Of a DNA stretch of 64,000 nucleotides, positions 42,551 to 51,862 are shown one piece after another. A program made the position numbers and the translations under genes. The DNA lies in the NCBI GenBank assembly GCA_036389295.1, contig DASVQB010000046.1:62001-126000 (forward strand), given 5' to 3'. The DNA comes from AC-37 sp036389295 (GTDB lineage Bacteria > Actinomycetota > Thermoleophilia > Solirubrobacterales > Thermoleophilaceae). The stretch's first letter is position 1. Every line of letters starts with the position of its first letter. The notes beneath the pieces are model-generated. The model was not told the DNA's origin, searched no databases, and saw nothing but the letters and a program-made list of their open reading frames with translations.

Positions 42551-43792
42551 CTACTGCCCGCTCTTGTCGGCGCCCACCACGACGACCACGCTGGCGGCGC
42601 CGGCGAGCGTCTCGCTCTGCGCGTCGATCGGCTCGATCTGGGTGATGCCGAGCTTGCGGGCGACTGCGCGGGCCTTGGCGTTCGCGCCGGGCTTGAAGAG
42701 GGCGACCGACTCGGGCCGCTGGCGGTCGGCCGCGTTCGTGACGTTGCCGAGCACGAAGCCGCCCGCCTCGAGCCGCGAGCCGATCCGCGCCGCGAGGCCG
42801 CCGACGTTCGTGGCGTTGAGCACCGCGACCGTGACCGTCGACGGGTCGACCGCCGGGGCCTGCCTGCGGCCGGCCTCGCTCGCCTCGTCGCCCTGGTCGG
42901 CGCCCGCGATCTCCGCCGGCGGGCGCGGGTTGGCCGGCTTCTCCTCCTCGTCCTTGGTCAGCTGGACGACGCCGACCGTGCCGCCGAGCCCGAGGATCAC
43001 GACGCCCGCGACGATCAGGGCCACGTAGCGCGGGGCCGGCCAGCCGCCGCCCCGTCGCCCCGGCGGGCGCGAGCCGGGCGGCTGGGTGAGGATCGCCGTG
43101 TCGCCGGACGGGCGCGGGATGGTCGGCCGCGGCCGCGGCGGGAGCGTCGGCCGCGCGGACGGGAGGACCTTGACGCCGGTGCCGGTCTCGCGCTCGCCGG
43201 GGGGGCCGCCGCCCGCCGCGCCGTCGCCGCCCTCCGCGACCGCCGTGCTCGCTCCCCCGGGCCGGCCCTCCGCCACCGCGGCGCCGGCCTTCTCGCCGTC
43301 CGCGACGGCGGTGCCCGCGGAGGCCGTCGCGGGACGCGCGCCCGCCGCGGCCGTCGCGGGAGCGGGGCCGGCGCCGGCACGGGCCGGCGCCGGGGCGGAG
43401 GAGGCGCCCGCCGCGGTGGCCGCCGCCGGATTCCCCGCCGCAGGCTTGGCCTCCGCGACCGCCGCCACCTCCTCGCGCTCGCCGTCCTCGGCCTCCTCGC
43501 GCTCGCCCTCCGACTCCTCCGCGTCGTCGCCGGTCGCGGCCGCGGCCGTCGCTCCGGCCCCGGCGGCCACGGCCGCCTCGCGGGCCGCCACGGGCGCGAC
43601 CTGGCGCACCGCCGGCGACGGCGTGCGCGACGCCGTGATCTCCGCCTCCATCGCGCGCTCGGGCGCCCGGCCCGCCCAGTCGCGGAGCCGCCTTACGTCG
43701 CGCGCCTGCGAGAAGTAGAGGGCCGAGAGGATCCCCAGCCCCACCACTGCCGCAAAGCCCGCGTAGGAACCGATCTCCTGGATGAGCTCCAC
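42551..43792 (-). CDS. LytR_C domain protein with long disordered linker
   Basis: 413 residues, GTG at 43792. A first membrane helix at ~8-28 (SYAGFAAVVGLGILSALYF) is followed by ~220 residues rich in Ala, Pro, Gly and Glu. A second helix at ~254-278 (YVALIVAGVVILGLGGTVGV) precedes the LytR C-terminal domain, with VTVAVLNATNVGGLAARI and ADKSG at the end. LytR_C domains accompany LCP enzymes that attach glycans to peptidoglycan, but the LCP catalytic domain is absent. Two helices would place the linker in the cytoplasm or in a hairpin, an odd layout. Confidence 0.82.
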   Translation of the reverse strand: MELIQEIGSYAGFAAVVGLGILSALYFSQARDVRRLRDWAGRAPERAMEAEITASRTPSPAVRQVAPVAAREAAVAAGAGATAAAATGDDAEESEGEREEAEDGEREEVAAVAEAKPAAGNPAAATAAGASSAPAPARAGAGPAPATAAAGARPATASAGTAVADGEKAGAAVAEGRPGGASTAVAEGGDGAAGGGPPGERETGTGVKVLPSARPTLPPRPRPTIPRPSGDTAILTQPPGSRPPGRRGGGWPAPRYVALIVAGVVILGLGGTVGVVQLTKDEEEKPANPRPPAEIAGADQGDEASEAGRRQAPAVDPSTVTVAVLNATNVGGLAARIGSRLEAGGFVLGNVTNAADRQRPESVALFKPGANAKARAVARKLGITQIEPIDAQSETLAGAASVVVVVGADKSGQ

Positions 43793-43836
43793 GTGCGCCT
43801 GGACCTTAGCTGCGGCTCCGGCCGCCAGTCGGGCCG

Positions 43837-45753
43837 CTAAGCACCGCGCTCCCCGGCGGGCATGGCGCTCTCGTCGTCGATCGCGTTCCACGCCGCCGCG
43901 GCGGCACGCTCCTGCGCCAGGGCGGTCACCGCGCCGACGAGCCCGTGCGCGTCGCCCGCGTACACCAGCTCCTCGACGCGCGTGAACGCGCCCTCGACCC
44001 AGTCGGGCTCGAGCGACGGGCGGACGGCCACGACGATCTTCTCGGCCGGCGTCGGCTGCGGGCGCTCGTCCGAGTTGAACAGCTCCTCGTGGATCTTCTC
44101 GCCCGGACGCCGTCCGACGATCTCGATCGCGATGTCCGTGTCCGGCTCGCGGCCGGACAGCCTGATCATGTTGCGCGCGAGGTCCACGATCCGCACCGGG
44201 TCGCCCATCTCCAGCACGAACACCTCGCCCCCCTTGGAGAGATCGCCCGAGCGGATGATGAGCTGCACGGCCTCCGGGATCGTCATGAAGTAGCGCGTCA
44301 TGGCCTCGTCGGTGACCGTGACCGGCCCGCCGGCGGCGATCTGGCGGCGGAAGATCGGCACGACCGAGCCCGACGACCCGAGCACGTTGCCGAACCGCAC
44401 CGTCGAGAAGCGCGTGCGCGGGAAGCGGTGCTGGGCGGCCTCGACGGCCCACTCGGCCAGCGCCTTCGACGCGCCCATGACGGTGGCGGGGCTGACCGCC
44501 TTGTCGGTCGAGACGAGCACGAACCGCCCGGCGCCCGCGCCGCCCGCCGCGGCCGCGACGATCCGCGTGGCCACAGCGTTGTTGCGCACCGCCTCGACCG
44601 GGTTCTCCTCCATCAGCGGCACGTGCTTGTAGGCGGCGGCGTGGAAGACGGTCGCGGGCTGCTCGTCGGCGAAGATCTCCTGCATCCGGACCGCGTCCTT
44701 GCAGTCGGCGAGGATCGCCTTGACGCGGCGGAAGTGGCGGTCGTGCTCGAGCTCGCGGCGGATCTCGAACAGGCTGTTCTCGGCGTTGTCGACCAGCACG
44801 AGCCGGCGCGGCCCGACGCGCGCGATCTGCCGCGACAGCTCGGCGCCGATCGACCCGCCCGCGCCGGTGACGAACACGACCTCGTCGCGCAGGTACGCCC
44901 CGACGCGGTCGATCTCGACGCGCACCGGCTCGCGGCCGAGCACGTCCTCGACCTGGACCTCGCGCACCTGGCGCATCAGCTCGACCCCGCCGGAGAGCAG
45001 CTCGAAGACGGTCGGCAGCGTGCGGACCGGGATCCCGCGCGCGCGGCAGGCCGTGACGACCTTCTGGCGCACCACGCCCGGCGCGGACGGGATGGCGATG
45101 ATCACCTCGCCGGGGCTCGCGGCGTCGAGCACCTCGTCGAGCTCGGCGGTCGTGCCCTCGACCTTCACGCCCGCCACGCGCATGCCCTGCTTGCGCGGGT
45201 CGTCGTCCACGAACCCGATCGGGGCGCCGAGGTCCGGGTTGCGCCGCAGCTCCGCGGCCACCAGCTGGCCGCCGTTGCCGGCGCCGACGATCAGCACCTC
45301 GCGGGCGCCGCGCCGCGCGACCGCGCCGCGGAACGGCCGTTCGATCACCGCGCGGACCAGGAACCGGGCGCCGCCGACGAGGCCGAGCGTGAGCAGGAAG
45401 TCGAGCGCGATCACCCCGCGCGGCGGGTCCGTCGCCACCGACGGCGGGATCAGGAAGAAGGCGCCGACCAGCACGAAGCTCGCGACCACCACGGCCTTGA
45501 GGATCGACTCGAAGTCCTGCTGGTCCACGAACCGCCAGAGCTTGTGGTAGAGGCCGAAGAGGGCGAACAGCGCGACCTTGCCGACCACCACGAACGCGAG
45601 CGACTCCGCCAGGAGCTCCTCGTAGCGGTGCGGGATCCCCGGGTCGAAGCGCAGCACGTACGCCATCGAGTAGGCGACGGCGACCATGCCCGCGTCGATC
45701 AGGACCTGCGCGGTGCGGCGCGCCGCCACGGAGGAGAGGATGCGAGATCTCAC
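43837..45753 (-). CDS. CapD/PglF-like nucleotide-sugar 4,6-dehydratase
   Basis: 638 residues, GTG at 45753. Four N-terminal membrane helices (to ~130) are followed by a CoA-binding-like Rossmann domain (VLIVGAGNGGQLVAAEL, ~150) and the catalytic SDR domain from ~290 (FVTGAGGSIGAELSRQIA; AAYKHVPLMEENP; VSTDKAVSPATVMGASK). The latter is the FlaA1/PglF type, whose tyrosine is replaced by Met next to Lys. It converts UDP-GlcNAc to a 4-keto-6-deoxy sugar. The DegT aminotransferase gene directly upstream would make the 4-amino sugar. Confidence 0.92.
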   Translation of the reverse strand: MRSRILSSVAARRTAQVLIDAGMVAVAYSMAYVLRFDPGIPHRYEELLAESLAFVVVGKVALFALFGLYHKLWRFVDQQDFESILKAVVVASFVLVGAFFLIPPSVATDPPRGVIALDFLLTLGLVGGARFLVRAVIERPFRGAVARRGAREVLIVGAGNGGQLVAAELRRNPDLGAPIGFVDDDPRKQGMRVAGVKVEGTTAELDEVLDAASPGEVIIAIPSAPGVVRQKVVTACRARGIPVRTLPTVFELLSGGVELMRQVREVQVEDVLGREPVRVEIDRVGAYLRDEVVFVTGAGGSIGAELSRQIARVGPRRLVLVDNAENSLFEIRRELEHDRHFRRVKAILADCKDAVRMQEIFADEQPATVFHAAAYKHVPLMEENPVEAVRNNAVATRIVAAAAGGAGAGRFVLVSTDKAVSPATVMGASKALAEWAVEAAQHRFPRTRFSTVRFGNVLGSSGSVVPIFRRQIAAGGPVTVTDEAMTRYFMTIPEAVQLIIRSGDLSKGGEVFVLEMGDPVRIVDLARNMIRLSGREPDTDIAIEIVGRRPGEKIHEELFNSDERPQPTPAEKIVVAVRPSLEPDWVEGAFTRVEELVYAGDAHGLVGAVTALAQERAAAAAWNAIDDESAMPAGERGA

Positions 45754-45779
45754 GCTTCGGAGGGCCCTCGGTGGAAGAC

Positions 45780-46877
45780 TCAGTCTAGGGGCAGCGCCCG
45801 CCGGCACGCGGACACGACCTCCTCGACGGCCGCGTCGTCGAGGTCGGTGCCCATCGGCAGCGCGAGGTTGGTCCGCGCCGCCTCCGCCGTGCCGGGCAGG
45901 TCGAGGGGCCGCTCGCCCGCGAACCGCGCCATCCCCGGCTGCTCGTGCACGGGGCGGCGGTAGTAGCCGCGCGCCTGCACGCCGGCGTCGCCGAGGGCGG
46001 CGGCAAGCTCGTCCGCGCGGTCGTGGCGGACCACGTAGAGGTGGTGGACGTGCTCGGCGCCCGGGGTCGGCTGGGGGAGCCTCATGCTCGGCAGCTCGCC
46101 GAGCCCGCGCCGCTCGTAGGCGTCGGCCACCGCCCGGCGGGCCTCGCTCCAGCCGTCGAGCTCGGGCAGCAGCACGCGCAGGACGGCGGCCTGGAGCTCG
46201 TCGAGGCGCGAGTTGTAGCCGACCTCCGTGAACGTCTGCTTGTCGCGCGAGCCGTGGAAGCGCAGCTCCCGGGCGCGCTCCGCGACGCCGTCGTCGTCGG
46301 TCGCGATCGCGCCGCCGTCGCCCAGGCACGGCAGGTTCTTCGACGGGAAGAACGAGAAGGTCGCCGCGTCGCCGAGCGCGCCCGCCCGCCGCTCGCCGAG
46401 CCGGGCCCCGAGCGCCTGGGCGGCGTCCTCCAGCACCGGCGGCCCGAGCGCGCGAAGCTCCTCGACCGGGGCGACGTTGCCGAACAGGTGGACCGGCACG
46501 ATCGCGCGCGTCCGCGCGCCGACCGCGCGCTCGACGGTCTCCGGGGTGACGCAGAGCGTCTCGGGGTCGACGTCGCAGAAGACCGGCGTCGCGCCGGCGT
46601 TCGCGGCGGCCTCGGCGGTGGCGTAGAAGGTGAACGACGGCAGCACGACCTCGTCGCCGGGCCCGACGCCCAGCGCGCGCAGCGCGATCGTCAGCGCGTC
46701 GGTCCCGTTGCCCACCCCCACGCAGTGGCGGACGCCGAGGTAGCCCGCCAGCTCGGCCTCGAACGCCTGGACCTCCGGGCCCAGGATGTAGCGGCCCGAG
46801 CGGGCGACCGCGGCGAGCCGGTCGACGAGCGCGTCGTGGTGGCGATCCAGCGAGCTGGCGAAGAGGGGGACGGCCAT
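45780..46877 (-). CDS. DegT/DnrJ/EryC1/StrS sugar aminotransferase
   Basis: 365 residues. The PLP Lys is about residue 180 in FFPSKNLPCLGDGG. VGVGNGTDALTIALRALG and VLEDAAQALGAR are further family signatures, and GYNSRLDELQAAVL is the substrate-loop motif. It aminates a keto sugar nucleotide using glutamate, as PglE does after PglF. It ends 27 bp upstream of the dehydratase gene on the same strand. No acetyltransferase of the PglD type is seen nearby, so a free 4-amino or otherwise modified sugar is possible. Confidence 0.93.
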   Translation of the reverse strand: MAVPLFASSLDRHHDALVDRLAAVARSGRYILGPEVQAFEAELAGYLGVRHCVGVGNGTDALTIALRALGVGPGDEVVLPSFTFYATAEAAANAGATPVFCDVDPETLCVTPETVERAVGARTRAIVPVHLFGNVAPVEELRALGPPVLEDAAQALGARLGERRAGALGDAATFSFFPSKNLPCLGDGGAIATDDDGVAERARELRFHGSRDKQTFTEVGYNSRLDELQAAVLRVLLPELDGWSEARRAVADAYERRGLGELPSMRLPQPTPGAEHVHHLYVVRHDRADELAAALGDAGVQARGYYRRPVHEQPGMARFAGERPLDLPGTAEAARTNLALPMGTDLDDAAVEEVVSACRRALPLD

Positions 46878-46902
46878 CGCGCCGCTACCCTAGCCGCCCT
46901 CC

Positions 46903-47550
46903 ATGCTTCAACTCGCATCGGTCACAGACGCGCTCGTGGACGTGGCCGTCGACGTGGTGGACGCGATGGGACTGGGCGGCGTGTTCGTCCTGATGCTCCT
47001 CGAGAGCGCCTGCATCCCCGTCCCCAGCGAGGCCACCATGCTGTTCGCCGGCTTCAGGGTCAGCGACGGCGAATACTCGCTGTTCATGGCCGTGGCGACG
47101 GGGTCGGTGGCGAACCTGGTCGGGTCGTGGCTCGCCTACTGGGTCGGCCGCGCCGGGCGCGTCGACCTGCTCGAGAAGCACGGGGCGAAGCTGCACGTGA
47201 AGCGCAAGCACCTCGACTGGGCCGACCGCTGGTTCGAGCGCCACGGCGACGCGACGGTCTTCTTCACGCGGATGATGCCGATCGTCCGCACGTTCATCTC
47301 GCTGCCCGCGGGCGTCGCGCGGATGCCGTTCTGGCGCTTCAGCGTCCTCACGCTGGCCGGCTGCATCCCGTGGGTCCTGATGCTCGCGTTCATCGGGCAG
47401 CAGGCCGGCAACCGCTGGGAGGACTGGAAGGACCGCCTCCACTACGTGGACTACGCGGTGGCGGCGGCGATCGTGCTCGGGATCGCGTACCTGGTCGTCC
47501 GCCGGCGGCGCGACCGCGCGCGGGGCGACACCGCCACCGAGACCGCGTAG
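46903..47550 (+). CDS. DedA family membrane protein
   Basis: 215 residues with about five hydrophobic segments. LESACIPVPSEATMLFAGF and FTRMMPIVRTFISLPAGVARM are the conserved DedA blocks, including re-entrant loop residues E, R and G needed in family members. DedA proteins flip lipid carriers, including undecaprenyl phosphate. It lies 12 bp before the uppP gene on the same strand, consistent with recycling of the glycan carrier lipid. It starts 25 bp from the divergent aminotransferase gene. Confidence 0.9.
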   Translation: MLQLASVTDALVDVAVDVVDAMGLGGVFVLMLLESACIPVPSEATMLFAGFRVSDGEYSLFMAVATGSVANLVGSWLAYWVGRAGRVDLLEKHGAKLHVKRKHLDWADRWFERHGDATVFFTRMMPIVRTFISLPAGVARMPFWRFSVLTLAGCIPWVLMLAFIGQQAGNRWEDWKDRLHYVDYAVAAAIVLGIAYLVVRRRRDRARGDTATETA

Positions 47551-47561
47551 CCGCTCTGCCC

Positions 47562-48403
47562 GTGCGCCGGCGGCGACGGCTCTCCTCCGCGCAGGCCGCC
47601 GCGCTGGGCGCGCTCCACGGGCCGGCCGAGCTCCTGCCGGTCTCGAGCTCGGGGCACCTGGTGCTCGTCCCGGCGCTGCTCCGCTGGGACTACGAGGGGC
47701 TCGACGCGGAGCTGCGCAAGTCGTTCCAGGTGGCGCTGCACGCCGGGACGGCGGCGGCACTGCTCGTGGTGCTGCGACGGGAGGTCGCCGAGGTGCTCGG
47801 CGAGCTGGACGGCCGGCGGCTCCTGCGGCACGCGCTCGAGCTGGCTCCGCCGGCGCTCGCGGTGCTCGGGCTCGAGCGGACGATCGAGGAGCGGCTCGGG
47901 TCCCCGCGCGGGGTGGCGGTCGCCCAGGTCGCGGCCGGCGCCGCGCTCGGACTCGCGGACCTGGCGCCGGCGCGCCGCGGGCGGGAGGACGCCGGCCCGG
48001 CCGACGCGCTGGCGATCGGCGTCGCCCAGGCGACCGCGCTCGTGCCGGGCGTGTCGCGGAACGGCGCCACCCTGACCGCGGCGCGCCTGCTCCGGTTCGA
48101 GCGGCGCGCCGCGAACCGGATCTCGCGCCACGCGGCGCTGCCGATCATCCTGGCCGCGACGGGGCTCAAGGGCTTCCGCCTCGTGCGGCGCGGCCTGCCG
48201 CGGGAGGTCAGGGGGTCGTTCGCCGCCGGCGCGGCGGCCGCGTTCGCGTCCACGCTGGCGTCGAGCCGGCTCGTCCGCCTGGTCGACGAGGCGCCGTCGT
48301 ACGCGCCGTTCGCGGCCTACCGGGCGGCGCTCGGGGCCGCCGCGCTCGCGCTCCTGCCGCGCCGCACCGCCCGCCGGTCCTGCGGCGCTCGTAGCATGCG
48401 CCC

Positions 48404-48407
<4 letters not shown>
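47562..48407 (+). CDS. uppP: undecaprenyl-diphosphatase
   Basis: 281 residues, GTG at 47562. HGPAELLPVSSSGHLVL (the E-rich motif 1) and VPGVSRNGATLTAARLL (the PGxSRSxxT motif) identify the BacA/UppP family, which dephosphorylates undecaprenyl diphosphate outside the membrane. The usual second Ser of PGxSRSG is Asn here, a minor change. About seven membrane segments. It overlaps purM by 4 bp (ATGA) and follows dedA, forming a small carrier-lipid-recycling unit beside the glycan locus. Confidence 0.9.
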
Positions 48408-49471
<1,064 letters not shown>

Positions 49472-49479
49472 GTCGTGCG

Positions 49480-49493
49480 GGCGTTCGAACGCC
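49480..49493 (+). terminator. palindrome after purM, possible terminator
   Basis: GGCGTTCGAACGCC is a perfect 14-bp palindrome 8 bp after the purM stop. As RNA it could form a 5-bp stem with a TTCG-like loop. No T-tract follows. It also marks the left border of the low-GC island, so it could be a junction feature rather than a terminator. Confidence 0.35.
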
Positions 49494-49511
49494 AGCGGAG
49501 CGACACTAGCC

Positions 49512-50018
49512 TCAGCATCCTTCCGGTCGGTTTCTGACTCGCTGACTCCAGCACTCAAGCGCATGTATCGCCTGTTGGGTCGTCTCAAGCATGGTTTGTG
49601 CGGTGCTCTGGTTCAGCTTCCTTAGCAAGTTGGAGTACTCGAATGACGAATATGGAACCGCAGCAAGGTTCCAAGCGTCATCCGGAAGCGCAGCGCTGAG
49701 CTGCGAGTAGTGCGTTTTCCACGCCTGAGTCGTAAACTCGAAATTAGGAATCGGAGGCCATTCGAATGGCGACCGCTCGATTGCGACCCGGAGGACTGAC
49801 TCCGCATTGCGCAGCTCGAGTACCACTACTCTCGCTGCCAAACGCGCGGCGGCGAGGTTCCGCCGGTTCTCGGCATCGCGGGCAGCCCTCGTTCTCTGCC
49901 ACTCGACTAAGAGCGTCGTTCCCAACGACACGCTGCCTCCGACCAACGCTCCGAGTACGGTAGACCAGAATGTGCCGAGACTGCCGCTCTGCTTCGCAGC
50001 AATCAGCGTCATGAACAT
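49512..50018 (-). CDS. small membrane-anchored protein in low-GC island
   Basis: 168 residues using the ATG at 50018, which follows AAGGACGAG; in-frame ATGs at 50048, 50033 and 50012 are alternatives. One N-terminal membrane helix (TFWSTVLGALVGGSVSLGTTL) is followed by a helical cytoplasmic or external domain with EWQRTRAARDAENRRNLAAAR and CWSQRVRNR near the end. I do not recognise a family, but single-pass helical proteins of this size are common in accessory islands. Codon use and base composition are close to even GC/AT, unlike the neighbours. Its 5' end overlaps the divergent NdpA-like gene. Confidence 0.7.
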   Translation of the reverse strand: MFMTLIAAKQSGSLGTFWSTVLGALVGGSVSLGTTLLVEWQRTRAARDAENRRNLAAARLAARVVVLELRNAESVLRVAIERSPFEWPPIPNFEFTTQAWKTHYSQLSAALPDDAWNLAAVPYSSFEYSNLLRKLNQSTAQTMLETTQQAIHALECWSQRVRNRPEGC

Positions 50019-51072
50019 CTCGTCCTTAGCCATCGAAGAAGCGATCATTCACGAGATCACAGATCGAGTGCTTGCTCCTCCTCGGCCGCCGGAGCTCCTG
50101 CTGAGCCAGGCTTTGAGCCCGCTCGACGACGATCTACGAGAATATTTCCAAGCTCGGATAGCCGAAAGCTTACGTCTCGCAGCTTTCCCCGTAGTTGCAG
50201 ACCCCGATCGAGAGTCTCCTACACCGGATCTCGTGCATCAGCAATTCAGCGATGTGCAGGCTGACTTCGTTGAGCTGTCTAAAGCTCTGGCGCGGCACCT
50301 GTTCGAGGCCCAGCAGAAAGTGCGGTCGTCACCTGGCCTCCTCGTCATCAGTAGAGGGTCCCTTGATACAGGTCCTTGTATCGCCATTCTAAAGCTACAA
50401 AAACAAGAAGGACTCAACCTCGAACCTGTCGGACAACGAGGATCAGAAACCTACAGCCTCGAACATCTGCATCGGCTTATGCTCACGAATGAAACGCGCG
50501 TCTTCAAAGTCGCGCTCTTCGAGAGAGAAGGCGTCATTGAGGCCGACGACATATACGCGCTTGTATCTGACAAGCAGCGATTCTCGTCTCCCGAGAAGCG
50601 GATGGCAGACTTCTTCCTTCAAAAGTTCCTTGGATGCCGCCTCAGAGACGACCCGGCTCAAACAACGAACTCGTACTTCGTCCGAGTGGAGAAGTTCCTC
50701 AATGAGCGCATCGGCAGCCCTGAGAAACGAGCGCGCTATCACCGGGCGTTGCTGACCGATTTAACCAGTCAAGCAAATATGGTCATGCCGCGAAACTTTG
50801 CGAATGAACAGCTGGAAGAAGAAGATCGGCGGGCCTTTCTGGACTTCGTCCAAGCTGGCAGCGTGAGCGTCTCGCGGTTTGAGAAGAACACGGAACTGAT
50901 TGAGACGCGCCTACGAGAAGAAGAGTATGTGCTTGAAAGCGGTATCCGAGTCCGTGGAAGTCAGGATGCTTTCGACAAGCACGCGGATATCGCCGAAAGG
51001 GACGGTGAGCTTCTCGAAATGCTCATAACCGACCGTCTCGAGACCGTAAAGGGCGCACCGCGGCGGCGGTAG
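50011..51072 (+). CDS. NdpA/YejK-like nucleoid-associated protein
   Basis: 353 residues from the ATG at 50011. The N-terminus IEEAIIHEITDRV, the middle SKALARHLFEAQQKV with GLLVISRGSLDTGPCIAILKLQ (as a region ~105-126), and RMADFFLQKFLGCRLRDD match the 37-kDa nucleoid-associated protein family. Members bind DNA, and some occur in mobile or defence-rich islands. Composition is much less GC-rich than the flanks, indicating horizontal transfer. The 5' end overlaps the divergent membrane-protein gene by a few bases, so the pair forms a compact divergent module. Confidence 0.78.
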   Translation: MNISSLAIEEAIIHEITDRVLAPPRPPELLLSQALSPLDDDLREYFQARIAESLRLAAFPVVADPDRESPTPDLVHQQFSDVQADFVELSKALARHLFEAQQKVRSSPGLLVISRGSLDTGPCIAILKLQKQEGLNLEPVGQRGSETYSLEHLHRLMLTNETRVFKVALFEREGVIEADDIYALVSDKQRFSSPEKRMADFFLQKFLGCRLRDDPAQTTNSYFVRVEKFLNERIGSPEKRARYHRALLTDLTSQANMVMPRNFANEQLEEEDRRAFLDFVQAGSVSVSRFEKNTELIETRLREEEYVLESGIRVRGSQDAFDKHADIAERDGELLEMLITDRLETVKGAPRRR

Positions 51073-51090
51073 GAGAGTTCGCAAGTTCCA

Positions 51091-51214
51091 TCACGCGTCC
51101 AGATCTGTGAGACGTTGATGCCCGTGGGCGATCACCGCCCAACCCCCGAATGACGTACTCGACTCCCGCATCGCCGAGGCGCTTGAACAACGCCTCGGGG
51201 TCGAACTCGGTCAC
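51091..51214 (-). pseudogene. nucleotidyltransferase (MNT/AbiEii-type) remnant, frameshifted and truncated
   Basis: The ATG at 51214 opens EALFKRLGDAGVEYVI, the usual first helix and strand of small antitoxin/toxin-type nucleotidyltransferases. The expected GGWAVIAHG then appears only in the +1 frame (skip one base at 51148), giving GGWAVIAHGHQRLTDLDA and a stop at 51091-51093. The remainder of the protein is missing and the low-GC island begins within ~20 bp. The simplest history is a frameshift plus replacement of the 3' end by the island. A sequencing error could explain the frameshift but not the missing end. Confidence 0.75.
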
Positions 51215-51396
51215 CGGGTCGGCTTGAACGCAGACCGGAAGGCGTCCGCCGCCCGCACGAGCCGCACTCCCTCCTCGATGTTGCGACCGACGCCCTTTGC
51301 GGCGTTGCGTTCGACCGCGTCGCGGCGGGCACGCCGATCGCGGGCCCTCTCGAGTTGCAGACGGGCGTCCTCGGTCGCTGGCCGCGAGAGCGTCAT
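51211..51396 (-). CDS. small basic protein, putative partner of the nucleotidyltransferase
   Basis: 61 residues; its stop overlaps the remnant's ATG (ATGA), the standard layout of a two-gene toxin-antitoxin-like unit. The sequence is helical and Arg/Ala-rich (RDRRARRDAVERNAA, then GRNIEEGVRLVRAADAF). I recall no named family, but short proteins of this type often precede nucleotidyltransferase genes in actinobacteria. GC content is high like the host, so it predates the neighbouring island. It may still be expressed without its partner. Confidence 0.6.
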   Translation of the reverse strand: MTLSRPATEDARLQLERARDRRARRDAVERNAAKGVGRNIEEGVRLVRAADAFRSAFKPTR

Positions 51397-51486
51397 CGCA
51401 GCCGAATGCTACGGCGCTCGCGGGCGGTGGATCCCACCCAGGGGAGTAACGTCCCGCCCGTCACGCCAGCGACCTAGGGAGGACGA

Positions 51487-51849
51487 GTGGCTTCGATCGA
51501 GCTCAAGAGCTTCGACTCGCCGGACGAGGTGCGGCAGTTCGAGGGCAACGGCCATGCCGACGTCGTGAACCTCGGCGGCCGGACGATCGGGAAGGGCACC
51601 TTCGAGCCCGGCTGGCGCTGGTCCGAGAACGTGAAGCCGATCGCCGGCACGGAGACCTGCGAGGTCTCGCACCTCGGCTACTGCGTCTCCGGCCGGATGA
51701 AGGTCACGATGGACGACGGCAGCGAGGGCGAGATGGGGCCGGGCGACGTGGTCGCGATCCCGCCGGGCCACGACGCGGTGGTCGTCGGCGACGAGCCGTG
51801 CGTGTTCCTCGACTTCGGCGAGTTCGGGGACTACGCGAAGCCGACGTAG
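51487..51849 (+). CDS. cupin-domain protein
   Basis: 120 residues, GTG start after AGGGAGGACGA. A single small beta-barrel with GYCVSGRMKV (cupin motif 1 region) and MGPGDVVAIPPGHDAVVVGDEP (motif 2 region, ~residues 80-101). The His set of metal cupins is incomplete: His57 (SHLG) and the GHDA His remain. It may bind a small ligand or a metal. No pathway context: it stands alone between the toxin-antitoxin remnant and the convergent DsbA-like gene. Confidence 0.82.
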   Translation: MASIELKSFDSPDEVRQFEGNGHADVVNLGGRTIGKGTFEPGWRWSENVKPIAGTETCEVSHLGYCVSGRMKVTMDDGSEGEMGPGDVVAIPPGHDAVVVGDEPCVFLDFGEFGDYAKPT

Positions 51850-51862
51850 GCCGCAGCGCCCC

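Noticed and set aside
49479..49493. GTTCGAAC palindrome resembling a tRNA T-arm at the left edge of the low-GC island
   Set aside because: The stem does not pair as a T-arm around a TTCGAAN loop and no acceptor stem, anticodon arm or CCA end can be found, so it is not a tRNA or a tRNA attachment site.
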